A stretch of 64,000 bases of DNA from Typha latifolia (lineage: Eukaryota; Streptophyta; Magnoliopsida; Poales; Typhaceae): NCBI GenBank assembly GCA_019914945.1, contig CM034109.1, positions 1,736,001 to 1,800,000 on the forward strand, in the 5' to 3' direction. Positions 10,713-23,419 of this stretch are shown here, in pieces. The position numbers were made by a program, and so were the translations under genes. Each line of letters opens with the position of its first letter. The stretch's first letter is position 1. The notes beneath the pieces were generated by a model, which saw only the letters and a program-made list of their open reading frames with translations, ran no database searches and was not told the origin of the DNA.

Positions 10713-12391
10713 ATTGGGTTATTTGCAACAAAAAACCACTTAGTTTTCGTTTTGATGAGTGAGGGTTGTTTCATGTTTCTACTGCATATGAGGTTTTTTC
10801 CTTTCTTTCTTCCAAGTTTGCCCTTCGCCATTTAGTACTCATTAAATGCTACTGGGATAATGTAAGAGAGAAATGATTCATACCTATTTTTTCTTCTTCT
10901 TATGCTGTTACTGCTTCTTCTTCTTCTTCGTCTTCTTCTTTTTTGTTATTATTTATTTCTCTTCTTTTGCTACTGTTTTATTTTTTTCTATCTCTTAATC
11001 TTATTTTTTAATACAAGTCTCTAATCGCTCTTTAATTAATAAAGTAAGAGACTAATTAAAAATAGTTTAAATAAATAAAAACTTCTTAATCAATATCTCA
11101 AAATAGAACTTAATCTATATTACAACTAAATTATAATATATATTAAAAAAATTGTGAATTACCGTCGAATTATTCTTTGTTCTCGCTATAGATATATTTC
11201 GAATTTCAAGAAACTTCGAATACAAAAAGCCTCAAGTAACGGTGGAGGAGCTGGTGGCGATGTTAGAGGAGAGGAAGAGGGCTATATAAAGATGTATTTT
11301 TATCGTCATAATTTTTTCTTTCTTAGTTGTTCATAACTTACACATGCTTACGAGAGATATTTTCATCATATTGCTATCACATGACTGTCTCGAAATATAT
11401 AATAGAACCCTAATAGAAGGGGCTAAGTGAGTTATTTCTAAAAGTTCAAAGGGTTAGTGTGTTCAGGGGGGCTCGGTGTAGAAATGGGTGATAGTTCAGG
11501 GGGTGAAAAAGAAATTATTTTTAAATATAATAACAACTTTCGTTGTTCTTTTTATAGACTACATAATTTACATACTTCATCATTTTAATTAATAAAGAAA
11601 GAGAAGAAGAAAAAAAGAAGAAGAAGAAGCAATAACAACAAAAAGTTAGTAGTAGAAGAAAATATATTAACAACTTCCACAAATATAATGATAACTTTTA
11701 TTGTTTTTAACAATTTTTATTATTTTTTTAATACATTGTAGAATTTACACGGTTACAATTTTCATAGAAACAAACAATAATCTATAGAATCATACTTTTA
11801 GTTATTGAACTAATTATAATTATCTCACCACTATCTGTAATTAATCTCTTACTTTATTAATTAAAGAGTGATTAGATAGAATTATATAGAAAAAAAAAGA
11901 ACAATTAAGAGATAGAAGAAGAAAAAGAACAAACATAAGCAATAACGAAAAGAAAGATGAAAAAGAAGAAGGAGAAGAGGAAGAAGAAAAAAAAAAAAAA
12001 AAAAAGAAAACATATTAACAACTTCCGTAGATATAATAATAATTTTTATTATTTTTTCTGTACACTTTTTATACATTATAAAATTTACATATTTTACCAT
12101 TATAATTTGCGTAAAACAAACAATAATCATACAAAGTTATATTTTTTAGTTACTTAATTAATTATGATTATCTCATCACTATCTCCGATCAATCTCTAAT
12201 TTATTAATTAAACAGTAATTATAGAGATTTGTATAGAAAGAAAGACTAAGAGATAAAAGAAGGAAAAGAATGATAGATAGCATTGCAGAATTTATTATAT
12301 GAAGTAGAAGATGGAAAAAGATGAAGAAGAGTACATGGCTATTTTTCTCTCTTATAGTGTCCCATAAATACTTAATGAGGCACTAAATAAC
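10713..12391. mobile_element. Composite foldback / long-inverted-repeat element
   Basis: The left arm (about 10830-11065) is repeated in inverse orientation on the right. The word ctctttaattaataaagtaagaga (11028-11051) matches the reverse of tctcttactttattaattaaagag (11846-11869). The outer pair gccatttagtactcattaaatg (10839-10860) matches the reverse of ttaatgaggcactaaataac (12372-12391). The right arm itself is duplicated: 11525-11880 and 11880-12240 are about 355-bp degenerate direct repeats. A second inverted pair flanks 10715-10750 and 11420-11450. The unit could fold into a long hairpin. It is probably a MITE- or MULE-like element, with no transposase seen. A small GC-rich pocket at 11225-11290 may be captured sequence. 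Confidence 0.65.
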
Positions 12392-12812
12392 ATAATAGAA
12401 ACCAAAAATAGACCTGACTAACCAAATTTAAAAACCAGGTGGGCTTTTCATGCAAAAACCCAACTCAATTCAACTCTTATAAAATTTGTGATACATAGAA
12501 ATTCAAATATTTTATGGTCAAGCTCTTACAAAGTATTTTTAAATACGTTCAAATAGATTTTCTGTACACAAATTGCCGATACGAGAATATAACAAGTTAT
12601 ATAGATCACAATTATTAGTCTAATATTAGAGTAAAATAGCTGAAAAGAATTTCGAATAATATATATAAAATAATTAGTACTAAAGATAATAATACTAATC
12701 TAAGAATTATCCAATCAAAGATCGCATTTATAACAATTATAGTTGTTATAAGGACTTGTACTAACTACAAAGATATAATACTATTAATGAATTCAGTTTA
12801 ATTTGGGAAAAC
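12392..12812. other. AT-rich stretch, no gene seen
   Basis: Distal upstream region of RLK copy 2. No feature recognised. Confidence 0.5.
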
Positions 12813-12887
12813 AAGAAGAAGAAGAAGAAGAAGAAGAAGAAGAAGAAGAAGAAGAAGAAGAAGAAGAAGAAGAAGAAGAAGAAGAAA
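12813..12887. repeat. (GAA)25 microsatellite upstream of RLK copy 2
   Basis: Pure AAG/GAA triplets, about 470 bp before the start codon. The eleven bases cagtaacgtgg that precede the tract in units 2-4 are missing here. It is followed by a short hairpin, AGGTGCA...TGCACCT. Confidence 0.95.
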
Positions 12888-13217
12888 GAGGAAAGTGCTC
12901 CTCGATCCGATAGAAAATGGTTAAAAGATAGGAGGTGCAGGGTTTGCACCTATCAGAAGAAAAATTTAGAGGGATGACTTTAACATGTAGACTATTGGAT
13001 CTTAGTGTTGGTGTCCACCTCTCATTCTGTTGGTTTCCAAAGGTTTAAAGAAAAATTTAGAGAGACGACTCTGACTCTTCTCTATACATCAAGTCATGTG
13101 GAAATTGGTCCTTCTCTTAAGTGTCTGTGGAGCACAGAGAAGTTCTCTTGACAAAACAAGAGAATTCCAAGGCATGCTTTAAAGGGTACCTTGAAGTTCA
13201 CACTCCAATATCAAAAC

Positions 13218-13287
13218 GACGTATTGAAGACGTTATTGATAGTTTTTCCCTTGAAATGACCCTAAGTGAGTGGTAAGTCTATATAAA
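13218..13287 (+). promoter_or_regulatory. Promoter of RLK copy 2: paired GACGT sites and TATA
   Basis: GACGT occurs at 13218 and 13229, 11 bp apart (one helical turn), in the style of bZIP sites. TATATAAA lies at 13280-13287, 69 bp before the ATG. A TTGAC W-box core occurs about 75 bp further upstream. The arrangement is the same before every RLK copy. Confidence 0.55.
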
Positions 13288-13355
13288 CCCCAGAACTCTT
13301 TGAGTTTTTACAACAACAAAATTAACTGTCTTTGGCCTTTCAGTTAGATTTAGCT

Positions 13356-16300
13356 ATGAATCCCTTGTTGTCTATCCTAACGTTCCTCTCGTCGGTTTTA
13401 CTGCTACTCCCACCTCCCAAGTGTTGCAAAATTGGCATCACTTGATTCGCAAGGGAGAGCCCTCCTCCAATGGAGAACAAGCCTTAAGAGTCATGAAGCC
13501 ATAGCCTCATGGAATCTTAAGACTAGTCCATGCAATTGACCGGCATCACATGCAGTGCCACGCATTTAGGGTTGAGCATGATCACCACGATATCTCTACC
13601 AGGGATGGGTCTTGTAGGGATGTTGGATGTCCTCGATTTCTCGACGTTGGCAACCTTAACAAGTCTCAACCTCACCGTCAACCAATTGATGGATCCATTC
13701 CAACTTCCGTTGCTGCTCTTTCTAAGCTCACCTCTCTTGATCTCTCTATGAATCAGATAAGTGGCTCCATACCTCCTTCTCTCAATAACTTGACGAATCT
13801 TAGAATCTTAGACTTGTCTCAAAATAATCTTTCAGGTCCCATCCCAAAAGAATTAGGAGACCTACAGAGTCTATTAAGCTTGCATTTGTCTTTGAACATC
13901 TTGAGTGGCTCTATTCCGTATGAAATAGGACATCTCTCTAACTTGAATGAATTATTTCTCCCTAATAACAGCCTAATAGGTCCAATACCTTCAAGTCTGG
14001 GGAACTTGACGAATCTCGCTCTTTTAAACCTTTGGAGTAATCAACTCTCTGGTTCTATTCCTCATGAAATAGGAAAGTTAACAGCTATGGTTGTTTTAGA
14101 TGTCAAAGAACAATAGCCTTACAGTCTAATACCTTCAAGTTTGGGGAACTTGACCAAGCTCACTACCTTAAACCTTTGGGGTAATAAGCTCTCTAATTTC
14201 ATTCCACATGAAATAGGTAATTTAGTGAACTTGAAGGACTTGGAACTCCAAGATAACCAACCGATGTGTCTCATCCCAAAAATTTAGGGAACTTGACCAT
14301 GCTTGAAACCATGTACCTATATAGTAACAAGCTCAATGGTGTGATCCCTCATCAAATAGGAAATCTCGCAAATATGGTTGATTTAGAATTTCCCAATAAT
14401 AGCCTAACAGGTCCAATACCTTCAAGTTTGGGGAACTTGACCAAGCTCAATTATTTATACCTTTGGGGTAATCAGCTCTCTGGTTCCATTCCTAATGAAA
14501 TAGGGAATCTAGTGAACTTGAAGGACTTAGAGTTCTCTCTAACCAATTAACCGGTTCTATTCCGAGAAGTTTAGGAAACTTGACCATGCTTGAGGCCATG
14601 TACCTCGATGATAACAATTTCACTAGTATCATCCCTCATGAAATAGGGAAGCCGGCAAATCTGGTTTATTTAAATGTCTTCAACAAGAGCATTACAGCCC
14701 AATTCCCTCAAGTCTTGGGAACTTGGGAAAGCTCAATATTTTAAACCTTTGTTGTAATCAGCTATCTGGGTCCATTGCTCCATCATTTGGTAATTTGAGC
14801 AACATCCAATACCTTGGACTAGCCAATAATCATTTAAGTACTAGTTCTTTACCTCAAGAACTAGCAAATATCACAAGCTTACAAAGAATGCGACTTGATG
14901 GAAATCAACTTAAGGGAGATATCTCTAACTTTGGAGTGTATCCCAATTTGATATTTGCGGATTTGAGCTTCAACAAGTTCTCCGGTATGCTCTCGCACCA
15001 TTGGGGAGAATGCTACAATTTGACGAGCTTAACAATCTCCAACAATGAGCTCAACGGACACATACCTTCGAGCATTGGACAACTATCTAAAATCCAGGTG
15101 CTTGATCTTTCATCCAATAACCTGAAGGGGAGATTCCAATAGAATTAGGCAAGTTGTCTCAATTGTACTACTTGGATCTGAGTAATAACTTACTCTTTGG
15201 TGAGATACCTCAAGAGCTTGGAAACCTACTCAAAATACAGAATTTAGATCTATCAGCTAACAACCTTAGTGGATCGATTCAAGGCAATTTTGGGGGTTGT
15301 CATGAACTTCTATTTTTAAAGTTGAGCAACAACCGTTTAAATGGAAGCATCCCCATTCAAATTGGAGGTCTAGTAAACCTACAAGAATTACTAGATCTTA
15401 GTCATAATTCATTTTCTAGAAGCATACCATCCCAACTAAGTGAACTAGTTATGCTACAAGTTTTGAATCTCTCACACAATGCATTGAGTGGATCTATCCC
15501 CACATCCTTTCAAGATATGGCTAGCTTAACAAATATAGACTTATCCTATAATGAACTGGAGGGGCCTCTTCCCGCTAGCCAAGTTTTCAAGAAAGCGCCG
15601 ATGGAGTGGTTTACCCATAATAAAGATCTATGCTCGTGAGGCGTCAGTTTGGCTCTATGTAGTTCAAGCCCTTCAAGTAGAAGTTCTAGAAGTAAACAAA
15701 GTCAGGTTATTACGTTGGTTGTTCTACCTATTCTTGGATCCTTGGTTCTCTTCGCGGGGTTTGCCGTATTCTTATGGAAAAGGAAGAAAAGCTCTAAACA
15801 CAATACAAGTGAGATTGATAAAAGTGGGTTCTTGTTAGGAAACGTTGATGGAAAAGATTTATATAAGGATATCATTGAAATAACAGAGAATTTTGATGAA
15901 AAGTTTTGCATTGGCAAAGGTGCATATGGAAGTGTTTACAAAATTACCTTACCCAGAGGAGTAAGAATAGGAGAATTTCAACTACCAAAAGAAAAATAAT
16001 TGCCGTGAAGAAAATTCATCAAACGGAAGAAGAAAGATTGATAGACAACCAGCTTTTTTATTATGAGATACAAACACTATCTGAAATACGACATCGGAAT
16101 ATCATGAAGCTTTATGGCTACCGCTCAACCGATCAACATAGGCTTATTGTTTGTGAGTACTTGGAGAGAGGAAATTTAGCGGTCATTCTTACACATGATG
16201 CATATGCCATTGAGTTAGATTGGATCAAAAGGTTGAATGTTATTGGAGATGTTGCTCATGCTTTATCTTACCGCATCACGATTGTTCTCCTCCCATAGTT

Positions 16301-17045
16301 CATCGAGATATCACAAGCAACAATGTTTTACTTGATTCAAAATTTAGAGCTTGTGTGTCGACTTTGGAATAGCTAGAATTTTGAAGCCCGACTCATCCAA
16401 TTGGACAATGGTGGTAGGAACAAGGGGCTACATCGCACTGTAAAATGCCTTTATTTATTCGAATTCAGAAAGTTTGTGTTGATACTTCGTAAAGTGTATT
16501 TTCATACATGTGTCATATACTTGCTTTCGATAGTACGAAGATACACCTAATATGTTATTTATTTGACCCCTATCTTAGCTAAAAAATATTAAGATATAAT
16601 TGCATGCCATAATAACAGTTGGGCATAACTATTTATCTATCATATTTCGTAACTTTTTAGTATTTTCTTATGAGTTTTAATATAATTAAGCTTAGTTAGC
16701 TGAAACTTCTTCTTCTGATATTTTGCAGAGCTTGCCTATATAATGACAGTGACCGAGAAATGCGACGTATATAGTTTTGGAGTGGTGGCACTTGAAGTGC
16801 TCATGGGAGCTCATCCAGGAGATTTGATTACATCCTTATCATCTAGTACTATCGAACTCACACTACTGAATGATATCTTGGATCCACGTCTATCACTCCC
16901 TACAATTGAAGTTGCAAGTCAAATTTTAACAAAGAGTCAAGATAACCCTTCAATGTTTAGAAGCTAATCCGCTATGTCGACCAACAATGCAACATGTATC
17001 TCAACAAATATCTCGCTTCTCGGGATGCCTCCTATCCTCAATTGA
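13356..17045 (+). pseudogene. LRR receptor-like kinase copy 2 (many frameshifts as written)
   Basis: Collinear with copies 4 and 5: ATG 13356 with signal peptide start [13 protein letters not shown], about 27 LRRs, membrane segment near 15709-15783, kinase, intron 16440-16728, exon 2 16729-17045. The frame breaks at least ten times. Examples are near 13409 (two bases fewer in the signal peptide region), 13528 (ttgaccggc for ttggactggc), 13686 (one G fewer), 14100 (tcaaagaac for tcagcaac), 14124 (cagtct for caggtct), 15125, 15634 (ctcgtgag for ctgtgag), 15995, 16268 (ctgcat motif lost), 16358 (DFG codons) and 16936. The end of exon 1 reads CACT|GT. It cannot give a receptor as written, but most breaks are at CAG/CTG sites or homopolymers, so sequence error must be excluded first. 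Confidence 0.9.
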
Positions 17046-17186
17046 TATTAATTACTATGATCTTGTCATATTGTATCCTAATGTACCGCATGGAAAACAT
17101 ACTTGTACATCAATTTAGGAGTACGAATTATTTCTCTCTATAGCTGTGCTTATATATTTTAAGTTTATTCTTCTAACCAGTATAAA

Positions 17187-17192
17187 AATAAA
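17187..17192 (+). terminator. Candidate poly(A) signal, RLK copy 2
   Basis: AATAAA about 140 nt after the homologous stop. Confidence 0.5.
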
Positions 17193-18512
17193 AGAAAGAT
17201 CTTGTTGATAATGCAAAGTGTGGAAACTCGATTTGGGAATCATAATCGGTTATCAATTCAATAAGCTTTTGCATCTAATGACTATCTAATCATAATTGGT
17301 TTCTCTTGGAGGATGACCCGATTGACTCTTTTTAGACCAAAATACACTTAATTTATTTTTTGGTGGGAGTGAGAAAGACTTGTTTTGCGTTTATTATTGA
17401 ACTAGCTGAAGTAAATGAGGAGCAAACTCATTTTCCTTGACTTCTCTTGCTAGGTGGAAAGTGAACACCAAATACGAGTTCCCTCTTTGCGTGCTTTAAA
17501 TTTAGTATAAGAAATAAAAGCAAAACAATAATACAAGTGATGCTTAAATACATGTCATAATCTTAGAACTGAAGTACATGTTATCATATGAATTCATGGT
17601 CTTGAGAAATATGGAGCTTCACTATCATTTAAGCATCGCCCTTGTATGGACTAAAATAGACATAAAATTGAGGTAATGAATTAAAGTTCAAACGATGGTC
17701 ATAAAGTTCAGTGTTAGATTTTTAGTATTAGCAAATATATACAAAATAATCTAAGTATTTTTATCTATATAAATGAGCATATGCATAAGTGTTGTTAAGA
17801 TTTGGTTTGAAATTTTTTAAATTTTAAAACAAATAAGTCATGCCACTTGAAGGGCATTCGAATGCACCCTAACAAATATTAAAAGATACAAAGGTTTATT
17901 TTTTATTGTTCGAACACACCCCCGGTAGGTGTTCGGCGTCAAGATGAGATGAGCATATTTAGTTGTCTCGAATGCACCTTGGCGGCCGTTCAAGTCATTT
18001 GAAGATATAAAGACACATATTAGGTCATTCGATTGGGGGCAATCTTTCACTCGAATGGGATCATGAATCTTTGAAAATTTTGGAAATCTGTGAGACCTTA
18101 TTTGGACTTATCTTAAAAAGGTATAAAAGTTTTAGTATGTCCTAACCCTAGTGTATTGGTTATTACATTGAGAAGACATTATTGAATAGAAATTAATTTT
18201 CAATGACAAAGGCTTTAACCACCTTCATCACACAAAACTATTAATCTTAAGGGTTAAGAAAGTCCAATTTTCGAAGGTTACTGAGATTGAAAATCATTTA
18301 CTAAAGCAATAAATCGTGGAGTCGAGCAATCAACACTATTTCAAATAGAGTCATGAGGATCAATGGGGAGTCTATAAATCAGTCTTGTAAACTGCTACAG
18401 TTTATTAATATTGTTTCGATCCGAGTTTAAGATTTTTCCACGTAAAAGCTTAGTGTTCATCTTTATTTGTTTCTTTGATTATTATTCTGTATTTTTATTT
18501 ACTTAAGCAAAG
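17193..18512. other. AT-rich spacer (unit 2), no gene seen
   Basis: Equivalent of 1592-2909. Near 17871 the CAGTC of units 1, 3 and 4 reads CAAAT. Confidence 0.5.
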
Positions 18513-19265
18513 TGTTGGAAAATCGGGACTAGGGTTTAGTTTATATTTTCATCCAGAATAGCCTGTACATCTTTCTCTTGGAGCTTGTCAAGGGTACTCA
18601 AGGATAACAGCCTTCATCAGTTATCCTAGCTTGTAGGATCTGTAACAAGCCTAAAAAGCTTCCCTAGTTTATAGTAACAAACTAAACAAGTTTCCCTAGC
18701 TCATAGGACAACATATAACAAACTTTGTTACTAAAATTGTGTACGTGTAATCTCTTTATATATGGAATATGGTGAATGCCTAAACACCAATTGGTGTGAG
18801 ATTTCCAAAACATTGTTATGGTATCATAGGATTAGCATCTCCCGATCCACATGGCCTCCAAAACCTGTTTCGTCCTCTCCTTCAATACAATGGTGCACAT
18901 GATCACCATTAAACTCTCTTCCTTTAAGCTTTGGCATTCTTAGCTTACACCATTACTACAATGCCATGAACTTCTTTGCTATGTTGATGGCACCATTCCT
19001 ATGCCTCGCCGCAACCATTTTCTCTCGGTGAGTTCTTTGTCCCAAATCTCAAATATGCTGAATAGAAACACCAAGATTATCGTATATTCAGTCTCATTCT
19101 ATCCTCTCTCACGGAAGAAGCACCGGGCCGAGGTTGCTGGGCTTACATCCTCCCATGATATCTGGGTCACCTTAGAAAACTCCCTTCACCACAAGTCTAA
19201 GACTCGTGAAATATGTCTTAAGGATGATCTATAGAAGCGTGGAACTCGTACTCTAAGGGAGGTTA
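18513..19265 (+). mobile_element. Truncated Ty1/Copia element (unit 2)
   Basis: LTR 18513-18812 (300 bp), primer-binding site at 18819, degenerate gag from ATG 18851. Here the segment carrying AEVAGLTSSHDIW and SKTREICLKDDL is readable to the stop at 19234. Same truncation point as unit 1. Confidence 0.85.
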
Positions 19266-19725
19266 GAAGGCGCGTCGCCGGGGATTGAGAGAACGGGAGC
19301 GAAGAAGACGAAGGAGGCAAGGCAAAACTCAATCTCAATAATCAATAATCAATGATGACTTTGGTTGCCTTCCACATCCTTTTATAGGCTAACCAACAAC
19401 TCAAATTAACCCTAAAAACACAATTTTCGCCGACCACGTTCGAACTCGCCCGACCGCGTTCGAACGCACCGGGTCGCTCTTCGGGATTTGCGAACACGAT
19501 GTAGGCGTTCGAACGTGCGATTGAACGCGCCCGTCGGTTATTTGCGAACGCGATGCAGCATTCACAAGGCGTTCGAACGCACCGCGTTCGAACGCACAAA
19601 GGCACTCTCTTCACCCACGTTCACAAACCGCGTTCGAACTCACTCCACCCGCGTTCCAACGCGACTTACGTAAAACTTATTTTAATGGAAATTACATACT
19701 AAAACATAAAACAAAAACACTCCTA
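19262..19725 (-). mobile_element. Minus-strand LTR-like block with TTCGAA cluster (unit 2)
   Basis: Same arrangement as 3662-4125, TATA (minus) near 19375. Several small indels shorten the palindrome cluster (for example gatgcagcattcacaaggcg). Confidence 0.5.
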
Positions 19726-20517
19726 AAGTGAATCCATGCTCGAGACGACGTCGGTGAAGTCCGAATCGTATCGTATACAAATTGGATGGTGGCAAAAACT
19801 ATTTGAACACTAAATAGTATTCATTGTGTAGTTGTATATAAGTAGCGGTTTTGTTCTTCCAAATATCATTATCCATCACTAGTAATAGTATAGACAACCA
19901 TAAGTTAATAACTTAGAATTTTTGTTCTGAAAAATCTACCGAATCTACCTCTCATCTCTTGGCCTAGTGTTCTTACTCGCAGATCTTCGTGACGAAAATT
20001 TATATGTCCCATTTTCTCTCAAAGAATAATCTGGTGGATGATCTGAAAAAATAAAAACATAGTTTTCAAGTGAGAGACAAACTTCATCTGGTCTAATCTC
20101 GGATATGTTTAAAGTTTGTGATAATTCGGTTTCTTTCTTTCCTAACCAGCCTCCTATTAACTAACTTTTCCTCATTTATTTTCTTCGTGGACCTCTTAGA
20201 TTACTAGTTATCTAATTGAGGTCCTATGTCTAAATATGATGTTGACTTGTTGGAGTTGCACCGCTTAGAAGTCTTGGCCAACCGTAGAAAATATTGTGAA
20301 ACAAATCAGATCTAGATTTGATTGTAGAACAAACGACTTGCTCAAACTCTTGTTTGTACGCATATCGAATCTTCTACTAGTCATAGAAAATGACAAACAA
20401 TTTATAGTGTTTCTCTCGAGCTTCACGAAAAAAGAGATGAGTACATATAAATTTAATTATGAAATCGGATTGGACGTGTAGATATTTTTCAGCAAAGCAA
20501 CAGTTATGCCTTGTGCT
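19726..20517. other. Upstream region of small-peptide gene 2
   Basis: Equivalent of 4126-4908. No gene recognised. Confidence 0.5.
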
Positions 20518-20525
20518 TATAAATA
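20518..20525 (+). promoter_or_regulatory. TATA box of small-peptide gene 2
   Basis: TATAAATA 67 bp before ATG 20585. Confidence 0.6.
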
Positions 20526-20584
20526 CAGGTGTGTACTGAAAGCATGCAAAATTTATCACCACACCCCTCTTCCATAGAATTTTA

Positions 20585-20815
20585 ATGGCTCTCAAAAAGA
20601 TCCTCCTTACTTTTGTGATCCTTCTCTTTGCTGTCATCGGAGACATCGTCCCTCCCGTCGTGGCTCGCGTCCACCCGTTGATAGTCCGGGACACCGACAC
20701 CCTATAGGGTCACACCCATATCCTGCTAGGGGGACCCTACACTCCTTCTCCCGGTCGTCGTCGTCCTCCTCCTTCTCGACAACCACCGAAGAGAAGAAGA
20801 AAATCTCTACGATAG
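20585..20815 (+). pseudogene. Small secreted peptide precursor, copy 2 (frameshifted as written)
   Basis: Signal-peptide-like start MALKKILLTFVILLFAVIGD is intact. After PPV the frame shifts, because GTCGTGGCTCGCG replaces GTCAGGGCTCTGCG (one base fewer, both changes at CAG/CTG). It stops at 20707, giving only 40 residues. The proline-rich part is still present out of frame. Confidence 0.6.
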
Positions 20816-21972
20816 GTCAGTCGTATAAACACATAGATGCACACTCATTTTATTATATTAACTCATTAATTACTCTAAAATTTAATCGGGTAGAGAAATG
20901 ATGACTTTTAACACAAACACTCACACTTAGAGCTTGGTAAAACTTTATATATTCATGCAAAGATAGGCACAACATGATTTGAACCTATGATTTTTGGCAC
21001 CGATACTATGTTAATTTACTAACTACTCTAAAACTTTAAGTTATAGAAAGACGGTGACTTTTATATTCTAACATATTTTATAATTTCTTTCTAAACACTC
21101 CCCGAATAGCAAAGTTGATATCCTTGGGAGTTAAAATTTGATTCATTTAACATAAATATATAGTTTAGGAGGCATGCATACAGGAAAGTAAAGAACTTTT
21201 GAAATATTTACACCAGAAAGGCCAAATATGATAGTAGGAGCCAATTTAATGATTTTAATTAGATGGGCCTAAGGTTTTCAGATGGCCTAACATTTTAAAG
21301 TTAAACAGCAGCTCAGTTTTTCATCTTTAAAATGTTCTAACTTTTCTAATCATATCCTCTATGATTTTAATTTTCAGGTAGCACTCCTTAGTGCTAAAGA
21401 TCAAAAGTCTATTATGCATCTATTGGTCTCCCACCATCGTTCTCTTAGTTGCTAGCTTTACAAAGAATAAATGAGCACATTATGTCAATACTGTGAGCAA
21501 ATATATTTACCTCCTAATTATAATAATATTTTATAATTAAATTGCTCAGTGTACTTTAGTGTTATTCCTTATGTGCTCGTATGCATATGTATGTGTCCAG
21601 CTGAATGTCTATTTTAGATACTAAAATTGGCTTTTATAATTTACTCTTATATTTTTGGTAGGCTTTTGAATTGGGATCAAATATTTTGATTTACCAACAT
21701 AAAGTATGAAAGAACTTAAACAATTAGGCATCATTTTTCAAACAATTAGCAATTTATAAATGGTCAGCTCAACATTTGTAGGGCCTTGGCAAAAATTCTA
21801 AATAGTGCCATTCCTAAAATGAGTTATACTAAATTCTAAACATTCTAATAACCACTAAAATTGGTTTTTTTTATTACTAAAGCATAACCAAGTGATCTAT
21901 TTATATGAAAATGTATCTATAGAGAATATTGATAGATGTCAGGCCTTTTTAATTTTTCTAATTAATGAAAGT
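20816..21972. other. AT-rich stretch (unit 2), no gene seen
   Basis: Equivalent of 5211-6368. Confidence 0.5.
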
Positions 21973-22203
21973 TAGTGGCAATCGGGTTGAAGCGATTTAG
22001 ATAGTGTCGATTTTGATCGGGTCAACTTTATCTTAACATGAATATAGTTCGACTATTAAACGGATTGTATTTAGTAAATACGAATACGATCCGTTTAGTA
22101 AACGGGTAACATGACCTATATAACCCGTTTAATAAATGAGTCCTATTAACACAAAACGATAATCTGTTTAACACAACACGATAACACGATACAAATAACA
22201 CAG
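21973..22203 (+). mobile_element. hAT-like terminal region (unit 2)
   Basis: The terminus is shortened to TAGTGGCAA. Subterminal AACCCGTTTAATAAA-type words are retained. Confidence 0.4.
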
Positions 22204-23273
22204 TAATTTTTACCCTATAATAATCAATATTTATCGATTTATTCTATATAAGTGGTCTATTACACAGATAAGATGGTATCTTTTAACTCAAAACTTATAC
22301 AACACAACAAAAAAAAAAACAATTTTAAGTATTCAACCATAAATCAAATAACACAGATTCATATACCAATTCAACCACCAACAATCAATATTAAATAAAT
22401 AAATTTAGCTACTAATTTTAGTTCTAAGTTCCAATTGTTAAATCTAATAATGGCATGACAATTACAACATAGTTTCAAGTTCATAATTCAATCACCAACA
22501 TCTAATCCATTATAAACTATAAATAATTTGAAATAAGCAAACCAGCCTTCTGTTTTATTATCCAACAATTATGACCCTACCAAAAAGAATAAAAGTGAAT
22601 GTAAATAACTAAGACAGAAAATATAAAAAGAATTAGTGAACATGATCTACAACGAGTTGGTGAACATTAGAATATTCAACTGCTTCACTTATTTTAGATA
22701 AATATCAAGTTGCAGTGAAGGTCACATATAAAAGTTTTCATACAAGAAACTAACATATGGAATTCTTGTTGGATTACATTTGAACGCTACAAGTAGAAGC
22801 TCATATCTACTGACTAGAGATAGACTAACTTATATAAACATCTCTTTGTTATAAATTATGAAGACAGATGTAACCTGAGATGTCATCAATTAAAGTTATA
22901 TATGGGTGACGTTTTTGCATGTTGGATCACTTGCTACTTATTTTTAACATATTCCAGTCAAATTAACAAATAGCTTTTCGTCTCCTTAATAGCAGGAAGT
23001 TCTCTAAGTTGCAATTATCATTGCATACAAATAGGAATTCTACCTTATCTCGTTTATACTCTACTTCCTCACAGGAACTTCAAACAGTACTATTAATATT
23101 CTTGAACAACCGCACTACCACCTAACTAGACATTCACTAAGCATTCTAGCTTTATTGACAGCTAACAAAAGAAATTTGAGAACTAAGCAAGCTCCTATAT
23201 GAAAAAGAAGTATCTCGCTGCGTTAAGTTGCTCACTAGTGCCTAGTAATCACACTATAAGAATATAAAGCTTA
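22204..23273. other. AT-rich stretch (unit 2), no gene seen
   Basis: Equivalent of 6611-7677, with a shorter poly(A) run. Confidence 0.5.
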
Positions 23274-23419
23274 TACTACTCGAACTAGGACTTGCCTTAG
23301 ACTAATTCTAAAAGTTTATATGACTCGAACTAGAACTTGCCTTAGAGGCTTACATGACTTAATTGAACTTGCTTTAGTGGCTTACATGACTTAATTAGAC
23401 TTGCCTTAAGGGATTACAT
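23274..23419 (+). repeat. Degenerate 32-nt tandem repeat (unit 2)
   Basis: Same four-unit arrangement as 7678-7822. Confidence 0.75.

Larger units (their letters stand above)
1..15603 (+). repeat. Tandem unit 1 of ~15.6 kb array
   Basis: From the anchor gagtggtttaccc at 1 to the same anchor at 15604. It contains the 3' end of RLK copy 1, all transposon remnants, small-peptide gene 1 and most of RLK copy 2. The anchor is arbitrary, because neither end of the array lies in the window. Unit 1 shares many small variants with unit 2 that units 3-5 lack, for example CCG where later units have CTG. Confidence 0.95.

Noticed and set aside
12761..12949. Poly-Phe, poly-Ser or poly-Glu frames across the upstream GAA tract
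   Set aside because: Pure triplet-repeat translation lying in the promoter of the receptor gene.
1..17045. C-to-T deamination of methylated cytosines as the cause of CCG/CTG differences between units
   Set aside because: Kinase consensus shows the CTG or TGT state to be the functional one (for example GYC, not GYR), and many differences are indels, which deamination does not produce.
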